Positions 36,630-45,748 of a stretch of DNA of 64,000 nt are shown in pieces; the first letter of the stretch is position 1, and each line of letters begins with the position of its first letter. The DNA is from Arthrobacter koreensis (GTDB taxonomy: Bacteria > Actinomycetota > Actinomycetes > Actinomycetales > Micrococcaceae). The notes beneath the pieces were generated by a model. The model saw only the letters and a list, made by a program, of their open reading frames with translations. It searched no databases and was not told where the DNA came from. The DNA is taken from NCBI RefSeq assembly GCF_009193255.1, contig NZ_WACG01000007.1:151637-215636 (forward strand), read 5' to 3'. The translations under genes and the position numbers were made by a program.

Positions 36630-37544
36630 ATGCATGACGCCGGACGCTCCGCCGCTCCGCTGATGTCCAACCCCCGAGCAGATCGGGTGAAGGAGGCAGC
36701 GAAGCTGGCGGGGCGTTCGGCTCGTTTAAAGACCGGCCGGTTCCTGGCCGAAGGCCCGCAGGCTGTCCGTGAAGCCCTCGTGGCGCACCGCGCGGCGGTT
36801 GCGGACGGCCGTCCCGGCGTCGTCGTCGAGGCTTACGCCACCGAAGCGTGCCTGGACCGGCTTCCCGAACTGGCTGAACTCGCGGAGCAGACCAGCCTGC
36901 GCCTGGCCACGGACGAGGTCCTCGCGGCCATGGCGGACACGGTGTCCCCGCAGGGGATTGTCGCTGTGTGCCGCATCCAGTCGCCGTCGCTCGACGACGT
37001 ACTGGCCACCCGGCCGAAGCTCCTGGCAGTGATGTGCGAGGTACGGGACCCCGGCAACGCCGGAACCATCCTGCGGGCGGCGGACTCGGCCGGAGCTGAC
37101 GCCGTGATCCTCACGGCGTCCAGCGTGGATATCCACAATCCCAAGGCCGTGCGCTCCACAGTCGGCTCCCTGTTCCACCTGCCCGTCGTTTCCGGCGTGG
37201 ACTTTGCTGAGCTTTCCTCCCGGCTGCGTACGGCCGGCATCACGATCCTCGCCGCGGACGGCTACGGCAGCCAGGACCTGGACGCACTCCAGGACTCATC
37301 TGCGCTGCGTCGGCTCGCACCCGTTTCCGGAGACCTTGCGCAGGCACCGGCAGATGCTGGTCCGCGCCTGGAAGATCCCTCCGCCTGGCTGTTCGGCAAT
37401 GAAGCCCAGGGCCTTGCCGAAGATGAACTTGCCGCAGCGGACTACCGCGTCGCCGTCCCCGTGTACGGCCAGGCCGAGAGCCTCAACGTCGGCACGGCCG
37501 CGACCGTGTGCCTGTACGCCTCCGCCCGCGCCCAGAACCGCTAA
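36630..37544 (+). CDS. TrmH/SpoU-family RNA 2'-O-methyltransferase
   Basis: 304 aa; ATG at 36630 is used, ATG at 36663 is also possible. An N-terminal substrate-binding domain begins KTGRFLAEGPQAVREAL. The SPOUT knot motifs follow: VMCEVRDPGNAGTILRAAD, then VRSTVGSLFHLPV and finally LFGNEAQGL with AESLNVGTAATVCLY. These enzymes methylate ribose 2'-OH in rRNA or tRNA; members after rplT are often called 23S rRNA methyltransferase. The target is unknown. Its last codons and stop are repeated in tandem downstream. Confidence 0.9.
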   Translation: MHDAGRSAAPLMSNPRADRVKEAAKLAGRSARLKTGRFLAEGPQAVREALVAHRAAVADGRPGVVVEAYATEACLDRLPELAELAEQTSLRLATDEVLAAMADTVSPQGIVAVCRIQSPSLDDVLATRPKLLAVMCEVRDPGNAGTILRAADSAGADAVILTASSVDIHNPKAVRSTVGSLFHLPVVSGVDFAELSSRLRTAGITILAADGYGSQDLDALQDSSALRRLAPVSGDLAQAPADAGPRLEDPSAWLFGNEAQGLAEDELAAADYRVAVPVYGQAESLNVGTAATVCLYASARAQNR

Positions 37545-37581
37545 AGACCCAGAACCGCTAAAGTCCCAGAACCGCTAAAGA
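37531..37581 (+). repeat. 17-bp triplicated repeat carrying stop codons
   Basis: CCCAGAACCGCTAAAGA occurs at 37531-37547, 37548-37564 (last base T) and 37565-37581, followed by a partial fourth CCCAG. The first copy holds the final codons and TAA of the methyltransferase gene, so the stop is present three times. It lies in the gap before a convergent MFS gene. Confidence 0.9.
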
Positions 37582-37594
37582 CCCAGGGCCGCCC

Positions 37595-38824
37595 CTAGCG
37601 CTGCAGTGCCTTCTCCGCCTCGTTCGCGGACGCCCCGGCGGGACGACGGCGGTCCAGGGCCCCGCTGAGCAGGGCAACTCCCAGGCCCAGCAGCGCCAGG
37701 ACCGCACCCACGATCGCAGGTGACCGGAAGCCCCAGCCCCAGGCGATGACCAGACCGCCGGCCATGGCACCCAGGGCGTTGGCCATGTTGAGGGCGGCGT
37801 GGTTCAGCGAGGACGCCAGCGACGCGGCACCGGGGGAGACATCCAGGAGGCGGGTTTGGAGTGCGGGAGTCAGTGCTGACCCGATAGCCCCGACCAGGAA
37901 AACGAGGATGATCGCACTGGCCTTGTACTGCACGCCCCAGGCATAGACAGCCAGGATCACGACGGTTCCGGCCAGGACGGCATAGATGCTGCCCATAACT
38001 GAGCGGTCCGCGATCCGTCCGCCCACGATGTTGCCCACCACCTGTCCCACGCCGTAGAGGCCCACAATCAGCGGCAGCACTCCAATGGAGAAACCGGCAA
38101 CCTCGGTCATGGTGGGGGAGATGTAGGTGTAGACGGCGAAGAAGCCGCCGAAGCCGACGGTGCCCACGAGCAGGGCCAGCCACATCTGCATCCGGCGGAG
38201 GGCACTCAGTTCACGTTTGATGCTGGCATCCGGGTGCGCGGCCTGGAACGGAACGAACCACGCCACCAGGGCGACCGTCAGGAGGGCGATGGCACCAACG
38301 AGTACGAACATCCAGCGCCAGCCGGCAAGCTGTCCGAGCCAGGTGGCGAAGGGCACGCCGATCACGTTGGCGATGCTCAGGCCCAGCATGACCATGGAAA
38401 TGGCCCAGCCGCGCTTTGTAGGTGCAACAAGGGAGGCTGCAATGACCGCCGCGACGCCGAAAAATGCCCCGTGCGGCAGCCCGCTGAGAAAACGGGTGAA
38501 CAGCAGCCAGCCGTAGTCCGGAGCAATGAAGGACGAAAGGTTGGCGACGGCGAAGAACGCCATCAGCCCCAGTGCCAGCCACTTGCGCGGCAGCTTGGCG
38601 CCGGCAGCGGCGAGCAGCGGGGCTCCGACGACGACGCCGAGGGCGTACGCGGAGATGACGTGGCCGCCCTCGGGGACGGAGATGCCGAGGTCGGCGACCA
38701 TTTCCTGGAGCAGGCCCATAATGGCGAACTCGGTGGTGCCGATGGCGAATCCGCCGGCGGCAAGGGCAATGATGGCCAGGGATACGTGGCGGGTTTTGGG
38801 CGTCGCTACGCGCGGGGAGGGCAT
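37595..38824 (-). CDS. MFS transporter, DHA1-like (AraJ/YdhP type)
   Basis: 409 aa from the ATG at 38822-38824; an open extension upstream is Arg-rich and not membrane-like. About twelve helices are seen, with GTTEFAIMGLLQEMVADLGI in helix 1 to loop 1, a pattern found in AraJ-type drug/sugar efflux carriers. GIPVFATW-like and PHGAFFGVAAVIAASLV segments also fit. Substrate unknown; efflux is a fair guess. The upstream region is divergent with the Nudix gene. Confidence 0.85.
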   Translation of the reverse strand: MPSPRVATPKTRHVSLAIIALAAGGFAIGTTEFAIMGLLQEMVADLGISVPEGGHVISAYALGVVVGAPLLAAAGAKLPRKWLALGLMAFFAVANLSSFIAPDYGWLLFTRFLSGLPHGAFFGVAAVIAASLVAPTKRGWAISMVMLGLSIANVIGVPFATWLGQLAGWRWMFVLVGAIALLTVALVAWFVPFQAAHPDASIKRELSALRRMQMWLALLVGTVGFGGFFAVYTYISPTMTEVAGFSIGVLPLIVGLYGVGQVVGNIVGGRIADRSVMGSIYAVLAGTVVILAVYAWGVQYKASAIILVFLVGAIGSALTPALQTRLLDVSPGAASLASSLNHAALNMANALGAMAGGLVIAWGWGFRSPAIVGAVLALLGLGVALLSGALDRRRPAGASANEAEKALQR

Positions 38825-38998
38825 AAGTGCGTGGGGTGCTTTCGGATCAGCGGTGCCGCGGAGCCGTGTAGAGGCACGGGCGCGTCTGGCGGGCCCGGGG
38901 CCGGAGCGGGAACGCTGGCGCTGCCGTTGGCCGGGGGCCAAACGGCCACGATGCCGTTCCTTCCAAGTCTAGGCCAGTAGGCACCGTAGACTCGATCT

Positions 38999-39442
38999 GT
39001 GTCGAATTCAGAACTGAAGCAGGTAGTCGGGGCAGCGATCGTGGATGACCTCGGCCGGCCGCAGAGCCTGCTGGCCGCTCGCCGTACCGCACCCGTTGCC
39101 TATGCCGGCATGTGGGAGTTCCCGGGCGGCAAGGTTGAACCCGGAGAAACCTGCGAGGCCGCACTGCACCGTGAGCTCACCGAAGAGCTCGGTATCGAGG
39201 TGGTGCTCGGGAGCGAGGTCACCGGACCTTTGGATCAGGGTTGGCCGCTGAATCCCCAGGCCGCGATGCGGGTTTGGCTTGTTGAGGTGAAGGCTGGGGA
39301 GCCCCGCCCGCTGGAGGACCACGATGAACTCCGCTGGGTGCGGCTGGATTCTCCGGAGCTTGCAGAACTGCCGTGGATTCCAGCGGACCTGCCCATTGTC
39401 TCGGCAGTTCGCCGGGCCGCGGATCAGTCCCCGGCCGAATAG
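38999..39442 (+). CDS. Nudix hydrolase, MutT-like
   Basis: 147 aa beginning with GTG at 38999. The Nudix box is complete, from GKVEPGETCEAALHRELTEE at residues 44-63 on to LG. MutT-like (8-oxo-dGTP) enzymes have the same size and the LLAARRT... GMWEFPGGK layout seen here. Such enzymes clean oxidised nucleotides, but Nudix substrates vary, so mutT is only suggested. A short GC-rich hairpin (39452-39470) follows and lies against the convergent SRPBCC gene. Confidence 0.85.
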   Translation: MSNSELKQVVGAAIVDDLGRPQSLLAARRTAPVAYAGMWEFPGGKVEPGETCEAALHRELTEELGIEVVLGSEVTGPLDQGWPLNPQAAMRVWLVEVKAGEPRPLEDHDELRWVRLDSPELAELPWIPADLPIVSAVRRAADQSPAE

Positions 39443-39474
39443 GTTCCAGCCGGCCGGGGACTCTCCGGCCTTCG

Positions 39475-39963
39475 CTAGGCGGACGCCAGGATGGCGTCCA
39501 TCTGCGACATCGCCTCGGCGGCGCCTTCTACCGCACCCATTGAGATCAGCTCCTCCATCTGGGTCCGGTCCGCGAAGGACGTCACTATTTCTGCAGCTGT
39601 TCCGCCGTCTCGGGCCGTGAGCGTCACCGTGACCTCTGTGACGGGCATGTCATCCCGGCGGGTTCCGTCCTGATCAGCAAATCCGTCCCGGAAGCTCAGC
39701 TGCCGGGGCGCATCCACCTGCTGCACCGCCCACCAGCCGTGGTAGATCTGTCCATCCGGTCCAGTCATGAAATAAGTGACGCTTCCGCCGGGTACCAGGC
39801 TGTGTTCCCGCACCGTGGCCGGGTAGGTCGGTGGACCCCACCAGCCCTCCAGCTTGCGGGGATCGGCCCAGAGCTCCCAGACCCTCTCCGGGGCTGCCTC
39901 GAATTCTGCGAGGGCCCTGATGGTCAGGGTGTCATAGTCCTTGTCAATGCGTTTCACGCTCAT
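39475..39963 (-). CDS. SRPBCC (AHSA1-like) domain protein
   Basis: 162 aa with the helix-grip fold pattern: FEAAPERVWELWADPRKLEG at the start, then WWGPPTYPATV, and a C-terminal helix from SMGAVEGAAEAMSQMDAIL. AHSA1-like proteins of this kind bind hydrophobic ligands; the ligand here is unknown. It overlaps the ArsR-type gene by 20 bp in the same direction. This ArsR-SRPBCC pairing is widespread and suggests joint regulation. Confidence 0.87.
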   Translation of the reverse strand: MSVKRIDKDYDTLTIRALAEFEAAPERVWELWADPRKLEGWWGPPTYPATVREHSLVPGGSVTYFMTGPDGQIYHGWWAVQQVDAPRQLSFRDGFADQDGTRRDDMPVTEVTVTLTARDGGTAAEIVTSFADRTQMEELISMGAVEGAAEAMSQMDAILASA

Positions 39964-40330
39964 GGCGGTTCTTCCCAGCTCCCGGGAGGTTCCCGGGCTT
40001 GTCCTGCCGCAGCAGGTCGGACATCCGGTTCAGCCGGCCGGCCCAGGTCTCTGCCAGCGCGTCCAAGGCGCGGTGTGCCTGCTCCACGGCATCGGGTGTG
40101 GTGCTCACGAGCTGTTCCCTCCCGCGGCGTTCCTTGGAGACCAGGCCTGCGTCCGCAAGGACCGCGACGTGTTTCTGCACCGCCGCGAAACTCATGGGAT
40201 AGGCCTCGGCCAGCCGGGATACCGACAGCTCGCCGGCGGCAGCACGGCGCAGGATATCCCTGCGCGTGCTGTCCGCCAGGGCATGGAACAGGCGGCTCAC
40301 GGCTTCGTCTGGCAACGCATCTACAACCAT
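39944..40330 (-). CDS. ArsR-family winged-helix regulator
   Basis: 128 aa from the ATG at 40328-40330. The winged helix has LFHALADSTRRDILRRAAAGE, then VSRLAEAYPMSFAAVQKHV as the recognition helix. No metal-binding Cys pair is visible, so it is not a metal sensor of the classic type. It is translated just before the SRPBCC gene. A palindrome overlapping its start codon is a probable self-operator. Confidence 0.9.
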   Translation of the reverse strand: MVVDALPDEAVSRLFHALADSTRRDILRRAAAGELSVSRLAEAYPMSFAAVQKHVAVLADAGLVSKERRGREQLVSTTPDAVEQAHRALDALAETWAGRLNRMSDLLRQDKPGNLPGAGKNRHERETH

Positions 40331-40339
40331 TTGGTTGTA
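40322..40339. promoter_or_regulatory. Probable ArsR operator overlapping start codon
   Basis: TACAACCA-TT-TGGTTGTA is an 8-bp perfect inverted repeat with a 2-base spacer. Its central ATT includes the start codon region of the ArsR gene, so binding would block transcription near the start; a leaderless or very short-leader mRNA is implied. Confidence 0.65.
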
Positions 40340-40381
40340 ACTTAGAACCCTCCGCGGCACCGGTCAAGACCCTCCGGAGAA

Positions 40382-41422
40382 TCAGAAAAGGGTTCCGGCT
40401 GCCACTGGCATGCCCGCCGCAGTCTTGGGCGCGGGCCGGGCGGCGCCGCGGGTGGCGACGAACTGGTTCCGGCCGGCGAATCCATGCCGGTTCTTGAAGT
40501 GGGTTATTCGTCCCGCAAGCCACTGGCGGTATTCCTTGGACGCGTAGGTGCCGCCGTCGTACAGCTTGTCGTAGCGCGCCGAAAGCTGGGGATAGTCCCG
40601 GGCCAGCCACTGGCGGTACCATTCGCGTGCACCCGGGCGCAGGTGGAGGGCACCGGCCGTGACCGAGGTGGCGCCGGCGTCGGCCAGTGCGGAGAAGAGC
40701 GCGTCCAGCGATTCGTCGCCGTCAGTCAGCCAGGGCAGGATCGGCATGGCCATCACGTTGCAGTCCATGCCGGCATCCCGGATGCGGCGGACCAGCTCCA
40801 GCCGGGCTTTGGGCGAGGGCGTGCCCGGCTCCACCCGCTGGGCAAGGTTCGGATCCAGCAGGGCGAGCGAAATGCCCATGCTGATGCTGGTCTGCTGCGC
40901 TGCCTCCGCCAGGAGCGGCAGGTCGCGGGCCAGCAGGGTTCCTTTGGTCAGGATGGAGAAGGGGGTTCCGCTGTCCGCCAGGGCCCGGATGATGCCGGGC
41001 ATCAGTTTGTAGCGGCCCTCAGCCCGCTGGTACGGGTCGGTGTTGGTGCCCATGGCCACGTGTTCGTAGTCCCAGGAAGGCCGTGCCAGTTCACGCCGCA
41101 GGACCTCCGCTGCGTTGGTTTTGACTACCAGCTGGCTGTCGAAGTCTGCTCCGGTGTCCAGATCCAGGTAGCTGTGGGTCTTACGGGCAAAGCAGTACAC
41201 GCAGGCGTGGCTACAGCCCCGGTAGGGGTTCACTGTCCAGCCGAAGGGCATCGACGAGGTCCTCGGAACCTTGTTCAGTACGGATTTGGCGAGGACCTCG
41301 TGGAACGTCACGCCGGCAAATCCCGGGGTCTGCACGGAGCGGACCAGTCCCTGCAGCGGTAGCAGCGCGTCAGCGGACGGCGCCGCCTTGGGTTCCTGCT
41401 CCTGCCACCTCATGCCACCCAT
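40382..41422 (-). CDS. Rv2578c-family radical SAM protein (SplB-like)
   Basis: 346 aa from ATG at 41420-41422; an internal ATG at 41411-41413 is a possible alternative. The radical SAM cluster is CSHACVYC (Cys70, Cys74, Cys77). The segment NPYRGCSHACVYCFARKTH resembles the spore photoproduct lyase-like group and mycobacterial Rv2578c, which is thought to be damage-linked. The rest is a TIM-like barrel with TKGTLLARDLPLL and MAMPILPWLTDGDESL. A LexA box abuts the start codon, supporting a DNA-repair role. Substrate unknown. Confidence 0.86.
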   Translation of the reverse strand: MGGMRWQEQEPKAAPSADALLPLQGLVRSVQTPGFAGVTFHEVLAKSVLNKVPRTSSMPFGWTVNPYRGCSHACVYCFARKTHSYLDLDTGADFDSQLVVKTNAAEVLRRELARPSWDYEHVAMGTNTDPYQRAEGRYKLMPGIIRALADSGTPFSILTKGTLLARDLPLLAEAAQQTSISMGISLALLDPNLAQRVEPGTPSPKARLELVRRIRDAGMDCNVMAMPILPWLTDGDESLDALFSALADAGATSVTAGALHLRPGAREWYRQWLARDYPQLSARYDKLYDGGTYASKEYRQWLAGRITHFKNRHGFAGRNQFVATRGAARPAPKTAAGMPVAAGTLF

Positions 41423-41438
41423 TAGAACATATGTTCGA
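41423..41438. promoter_or_regulatory. LexA (SOS) box abutting radical SAM gene start
   Basis: TAGAACATATGTTCGA (complement TCGAACATATGTTCTA) matches the SOS consensus at 11 of 12 defined positions. It ends immediately at the upstream side of the ATG at 41422, so repression is direct and the transcript must have almost no leader if this start is right. Confidence 0.85.
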
Positions 41439-41485
41439 ATCCGTGCCTACCCTCTCCGCCCCTTCGAGATGGAAGAAACTGCACG

Positions 41486-41959
41486 TTAGACCCCCCTATT
41501 CGGGCAGTTTCTGTGATTTCGATGGTGTGGGGGGCGGGAAGCGCGGGTCCGGTAGCCGCCGTCGGACAGACCGGCCAGGATTTCAAAAATGTTCGACGAC
41601 GCCGGGTCTCCGGAACGCAGCTTGGAGAACCCCGCTGCGGCGAAGTAAAGCGGCAGGAATGCCGGCCCCAGTACCGCGTACTGGCTGCTGTGCCGCGCCT
41701 CATGCCGCAGCAGCGCGGAGGCAGGTCCGGCGTCGAACGCCTGAGAAACCCGGGAACGGTAGAGAATCACGTTTCCCAGGGTGAAGGCTGCCGCGCGGGG
41801 AAGTGGATGGTTCCAGCCGCCGGCGAGCAGCAGCCCGCCGGGCCCCTGCCGCACCGGAACCCTGCCCAGCCGGGCAGCGAGCAGGCCTGCCGCCGTCGTG
41901 CCGTTGACCAGGTTCACTGCTCGGCGAAGCGCGTGGCGGCGGGACAGGGGAGGAGCCAT
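41486..41959 (-). CDS. Hypothetical protein with HExxH motif
   Basis: 157 aa. A hydrophobic stretch (about 58-66) and a second one (95-110, YAVLGPAFLPLYFAAAGF) suggest membrane association. The sequence HEARH at residues 86-90 is a zinc-peptidase HExxH motif, preceded by SALLR. I do not recognise the family; similar short proteins occur as unnamed actinobacterial genes. It is divergent from pheS by 156 bp. The C-terminus is basic and His-rich. Confidence 0.7.
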   Translation of the reverse strand: MAPPLSRRHALRRAVNLVNGTTAAGLLAARLGRVPVRQGPGGLLLAGGWNHPLPRAAAFTLGNVILYRSRVSQAFDAGPASALLRHEARHSSQYAVLGPAFLPLYFAAAGFSKLRSGDPASSNIFEILAGLSDGGYRTRASRPPHHRNHRNCPNRGV

Positions 41960-42115
41960 GCGCCAATGCTAGGACAGGCGGGGTGCCTTCACACTGCCCG
42001 GGCGGAGAGGATGAGTTGGTTAGACTGGTAGCCGCAGGCTTCGTGCCTTTGCCTGCAGGACACAGCATCCACAACCATTCACGTCAACACGGCCGGAAAC
42101 AGGTAAGAACGGTAC

Positions 42116-43192
42116 ATGTCGAACTCCATACCGGGGACGGACTCCCCAGACAACGCGGCGCCCAATCCGCTCGACGAGTCAGCCATCGCGGCTGCCGTTG
42201 ATTCAGCGCTCGCAGATATCGGTTCCGCAGCGGACCTGGATGCCCTCAAGGACGTCCGCATCGCCGTCACCGGGGAGAAGTCCCCGCTGTCCCTGGCGAA
42301 CCGCCAGATCGGGTCGCTGCCCAAGGACCAGAAGGCAGCAGCCGGAAAGGTAATCGGCCCGGCCCGCGGACGAATCAACCAAGCGCTCGCGGCCCGCACA
42401 GTGGAGCTCGAAGCCGAGCGGGACGCGCGGATCCTCGTCGAGGAAGCCGTGGATGTCACCGCAGCTCCGCGCCGCCGTCGCATTGGCGGACGCCACCCGC
42501 TTTCCACCCTGCAGGACCGCGTCAGCGACATCTTCGTGGGTATGGGCTGGGAAATCGCCGAAGGCCCCGAGGTGGAATCCGAATGGTTCAACTTTGACGC
42601 GCTGAACTTCAAGCCGGACCACCCCGCCCGCGAAATGCAGGACACCTTCTTCGTGGAGCCTCCCGAAGCGCACCTGGTCATGCGCACCCACACCTCCCCG
42701 GTGCAGGTCCGTTCCATGCTCGAGCGCGATCTGCCCATCTACGTGCTCTGCCCGGGCAAGGTGTTCCGCACCGACGAACTCGACGCCACGCACACCCCCG
42801 TGTTCCACCAGTTCGAAGGCCTGGCCATCGACAAGGGCCTTACCATGGCAGACCTGGTGGGTACCCTGGAGCACTTCACCCGGGTGCTCTTCGGCGACGA
42901 GGCCAAGGTGCGCCTGCGTCCGAACTATTTCCCGTTCACCGAACCCAGCGCCGAGCTGGACATCTGGCACCCCGGTGCCAAGGGCGGCCCGCGCTGGATC
43001 GAGTGGGGCGGCTGCGGCATGGTCAACCCCAACGTGCTGCGCGCCGCGGGAATCGACCCCGAGGTCTACTCAGGTTTTGCCTTTGGCATGGGCATTGAAC
43101 GTGCCCTGATGTTCCGCAACGAAGTATCCGACATGCGGGACATGATCGAAGGCGACGTACGTTTCAGCGAACACTTCGGGATGGAGATCTAA
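42116..43192 (+). CDS. pheS: Phenylalanyl-tRNA synthetase alpha subunit
   Basis: 358 aa class II synthetase subunit that holds the active site for charging tRNA-Phe. N-terminal coiled-coil residues 1-100 are followed by the core. Motif 2 and the active-site region include [14 protein letters not shown] and [20 protein letters not shown]; motif 3 is [15 protein letters not shown]. It adjoins pheT with no gap (the pheT GTG starts at the next base after TAA). Confidence 0.97.
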   Translation: MSNSIPGTDSPDNAAPNPLDESAIAAAVDSALADIGSAADLDALKDVRIAVTGEKSPLSLANRQIGSLPKDQKAAAGKVIGPARGRINQALAARTVELEAERDARILVEEAVDVTAAPRRRRIGGRHPLSTLQDRVSDIFVGMGWEIAEGPEVESEWFNFDALNFKPDHPAREMQDTFFVEPPEAHLVMRTHTSPVQVRSMLERDLPIYVLCPGKVFRTDELDATHTPVFHQFEGLAIDKGLTMADLVGTLEHFTRVLFGDEAKVRLRPNYFPFTEPSAELDIWHPGAKGGPRWIEWGGCGMVNPNVLRAAGIDPEVYSGFAFGMGIERALMFRNEVSDMRDMIEGDVRFSEHFGMEI

Positions 43193-45736
43193 GTGAGAAT
43201 CCCACTTTCCTGGCTGCGCGAGTATGCCCAGGTTCCGGCGGACGCAACCGCCGAAGACGTCATGGCGGAACTGGTCAAGGTTGGCCTGGAGGAAGAGGAC
43301 GTCCACCGTCCCACCGACGAACTCTCCGGCCCGATCGTCGTAGGCCAGGTGCTCTCCAAGGAGCCTGAGCCGCAGAAGAACGGCAAGACCATCAACTGGT
43401 GCTCCGTACGCGTGGTGCCCGAGGGCACCGAGCAGACGCTCACCGGGGAGGGCATTGATCCCTCCGGCGTGCAGGGCATCGTCTGTGGCGCGCACAACTT
43501 CGAGGTGGGGGACAAGGTAGTTGTCACCCTGCCCGGCGCCGTGCTGCCCGGAGACTTCCGGATCAGCCCGCGCAAGACCTACGGCCACGTTTCCGCCGGC
43601 ATGATCGCCTCCGTGCGTGAACTCGGCATCGGCGAAGACCACGACGGCATCCTGGTGCTCTCCACCCTGGGACTTGATCCCGAGGTTGGCACCGACGCGA
43701 TGGAACTGCTCGGTCTTTACGACCAGGCCGCCGAAATCAACGTCACCCCGGACCGCGGCTACGTCTTCTCCATCCGCGGCGCTGCCCGCGAATACGCCCA
43801 CGCAACGGGTACCAAGTTCACCGACCCCGCCGCCACGGTGGAGGTACCGGAGGCCGACGGCGCCGGGTACCCGGTGCGCCTGGCCGACGAAGCCCCGATC
43901 TACGGCAAGGCCGGCTGCGACCGTTTCGTCGCCCGCACCGTCCGCGGCGTGGATCCGACCCGCCCGACGCCGCCGTGGATGTCTTCCCGACTGCGCCTGG
44001 CCGGCATGCGTTCCATCTCCCTGGTGGTGGACATCTCCAACTACGTGATGCTTGAGCTCGGCCAGCCGCTGCACTTCTATGACCTGGACAAGCTCACCGG
44101 TGAAATCGTGGTGCGCCGTGCCAACCCGGGTGAGACGCTAAAGACCCTCGATGACAAGGTCCGCACCCTGGACCCGGAGGACCTGCTGATCACGGACGGT
44201 TCCGGTGCAATTGGCATTGCGGGCGTCATGGGCGGAAACGCCACCGAGGTCTCTGACGCCACGCAGAACGTCCTGATTGAGGCAGCCCACTTTGAGGAAG
44301 TCTCGATTGGACGCTCCCGCCGCCGCCACAAACTGCCCTCCGAAGCGTCCAAGCGCTTCGAACGCGGCGTTGACTGGTACGTCGCGGACATCGCCGCCCA
44401 GCGCGCCGTCGACCTGCTCGTGGAACTGGCCGGCGGCACCGCCGACGAGTCGATTACCGACGCCGGCACCGCGCCGGAAACCCGCAGCATCTTCCTGCCA
44501 GCGGACTTCCCGGCCAAGCTGATCGGCCTGGACTTCACCGAAGAGCAGATCACCGGCACCCTCACCGATCTTGGGGCGGACGTTGAAAAAGCCGACGGCG
44601 GCTTCCGGGTTGTTCCTCCGAGCTGGCGGACCGACCTTGAAACCCGTGAGGACCTCACCGAGGAAATCATCCGTCTGGTGGGCTACGACAAGATCCCGTC
44701 CACTCTTCCCGTTGCTCCTCCCGGGCGCGGGCTAACGCGCGTCCAGCAGCAGCGCCGCCGCCTGCTCCAGTCCCTCGCGGCGTCGGGCATGACCGAAGTG
44801 CTGTCCTATCCCTTCGTCACCGAAGCGGACAACAACGCCTTCGGCACCCCGGTTGCCGGCGAGGAGCGCCCCGCGGTCAAGCTGGCCAACCCGCTCTCCG
44901 CCGAGTTCGGCTACCTGCGCACCTCCGTGCTGCCGGGCCTGTTCGACGTCGCCAAGCGGAACCTTTCGCGCGGCTTCCGCGACCTGGCACTGTACGAATC
45001 TGCGCTGGTCTTCCTCCCGGGTGAGCAGAACGGGACGGAATCGACCCCGCCGCTGGGCGTCAAGCCGTCCGAGGAAGTCCTCGACGGCCTGTACAACGGC
45101 ATCCCGGACCAGCCGCTGCACATCGGCGTGCTCTTCACCGGGCACGAATCACCCGCCGGTGCCGGCCACACCCCGCGCGCCTGGGACTGGGCCGACGCCG
45201 TGGACACCGCGCGGCTCATGGGTGACGTGCTCGGCGTCGAACTGGTCATCAGCCAGGGCGAACACCAGGCGTTCCACCCGGGACGCACCGCCAGGATCTC
45301 GCTGCGCAGCGGCGAAACCGTGGGCTACGCCGGCGAACTGCACCCGAAGCTGCTCGCAGCGCGGGACATGCCGGCCCGCACCGTGGCGCTGGAACTCAAC
45401 GCCGACGCGCTGTTCGACGCCGCGCCGGACGTGATCGTGGCGAGGGAAATCTCCACGTTCCCGGCCACCACGCAGGACGTTGCGCTCATTGTGGCCGCCG
45501 AGATCCCGGCCGAGTCCGTGCTGGAAACCCTCCGCGAAGGTGCCGGTGACCTGCTGGAAGACATCGCACTGTTCGACGTGTACACCGGGAAGGGCATCGA
45601 CGAAGGACAGAAGTCCCTCGCCTTCGCCCTGCGCTTCCGCGCACCGGACCGCACACTGACCGCCGATGAGGCCTCGGAATCCCGGGCCGCCGCCGTCGCG
45701 CTGGCTGCCGAGCGTTTCGGTGCCGTTCAGCGGTAG
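43193..45736 (+). CDS. pheT: Phenylalanyl-tRNA synthetase beta subunit
   Basis: 847 aa, full length, GTG start. Order: N-terminal residues, tRNA-binding OB domain (about 45-165), B3/B4 editing domain (about 215-385, which includes SLVVDISNYVMLELGQPLH), B5 domain, core, and FDX-ACB tRNA-binding domain from about residue 750 (FPATTQDVALIVA to RTLTADE). The editing domain clears Tyr-tRNA. A strong terminator follows. Confidence 0.97.
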   Translation: MRIPLSWLREYAQVPADATAEDVMAELVKVGLEEEDVHRPTDELSGPIVVGQVLSKEPEPQKNGKTINWCSVRVVPEGTEQTLTGEGIDPSGVQGIVCGAHNFEVGDKVVVTLPGAVLPGDFRISPRKTYGHVSAGMIASVRELGIGEDHDGILVLSTLGLDPEVGTDAMELLGLYDQAAEINVTPDRGYVFSIRGAAREYAHATGTKFTDPAATVEVPEADGAGYPVRLADEAPIYGKAGCDRFVARTVRGVDPTRPTPPWMSSRLRLAGMRSISLVVDISNYVMLELGQPLHFYDLDKLTGEIVVRRANPGETLKTLDDKVRTLDPEDLLITDGSGAIGIAGVMGGNATEVSDATQNVLIEAAHFEEVSIGRSRRRHKLPSEASKRFERGVDWYVADIAAQRAVDLLVELAGGTADESITDAGTAPETRSIFLPADFPAKLIGLDFTEEQITGTLTDLGADVEKADGGFRVVPPSWRTDLETREDLTEEIIRLVGYDKIPSTLPVAPPGRGLTRVQQQRRRLLQSLAASGMTEVLSYPFVTEADNNAFGTPVAGEERPAVKLANPLSAEFGYLRTSVLPGLFDVAKRNLSRGFRDLALYESALVFLPGEQNGTESTPPLGVKPSEEVLDGLYNGIPDQPLHIGVLFTGHESPAGAGHTPRAWDWADAVDTARLMGDVLGVELVISQGEHQAFHPGRTARISLRSGETVGYAGELHPKLLAARDMPARTVALELNADALFDAAPDVIVAREISTFPATTQDVALIVAAEIPAESVLETLREGAGDLLEDIALFDVYTGKGIDEGQKSLAFALRFRAPDRTLTADEASESRAAAVALAAERFGAVQR

Positions 45737-45748
45737 TTTTCCCTGATT

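Noticed and set aside
41960..42115. Possible structured leader or T-box before pheS
   Set aside because: Only a six-base stem (GCAGGC/GCCTGC) is visible and no T-box or Phe-codon leader peptide was found.
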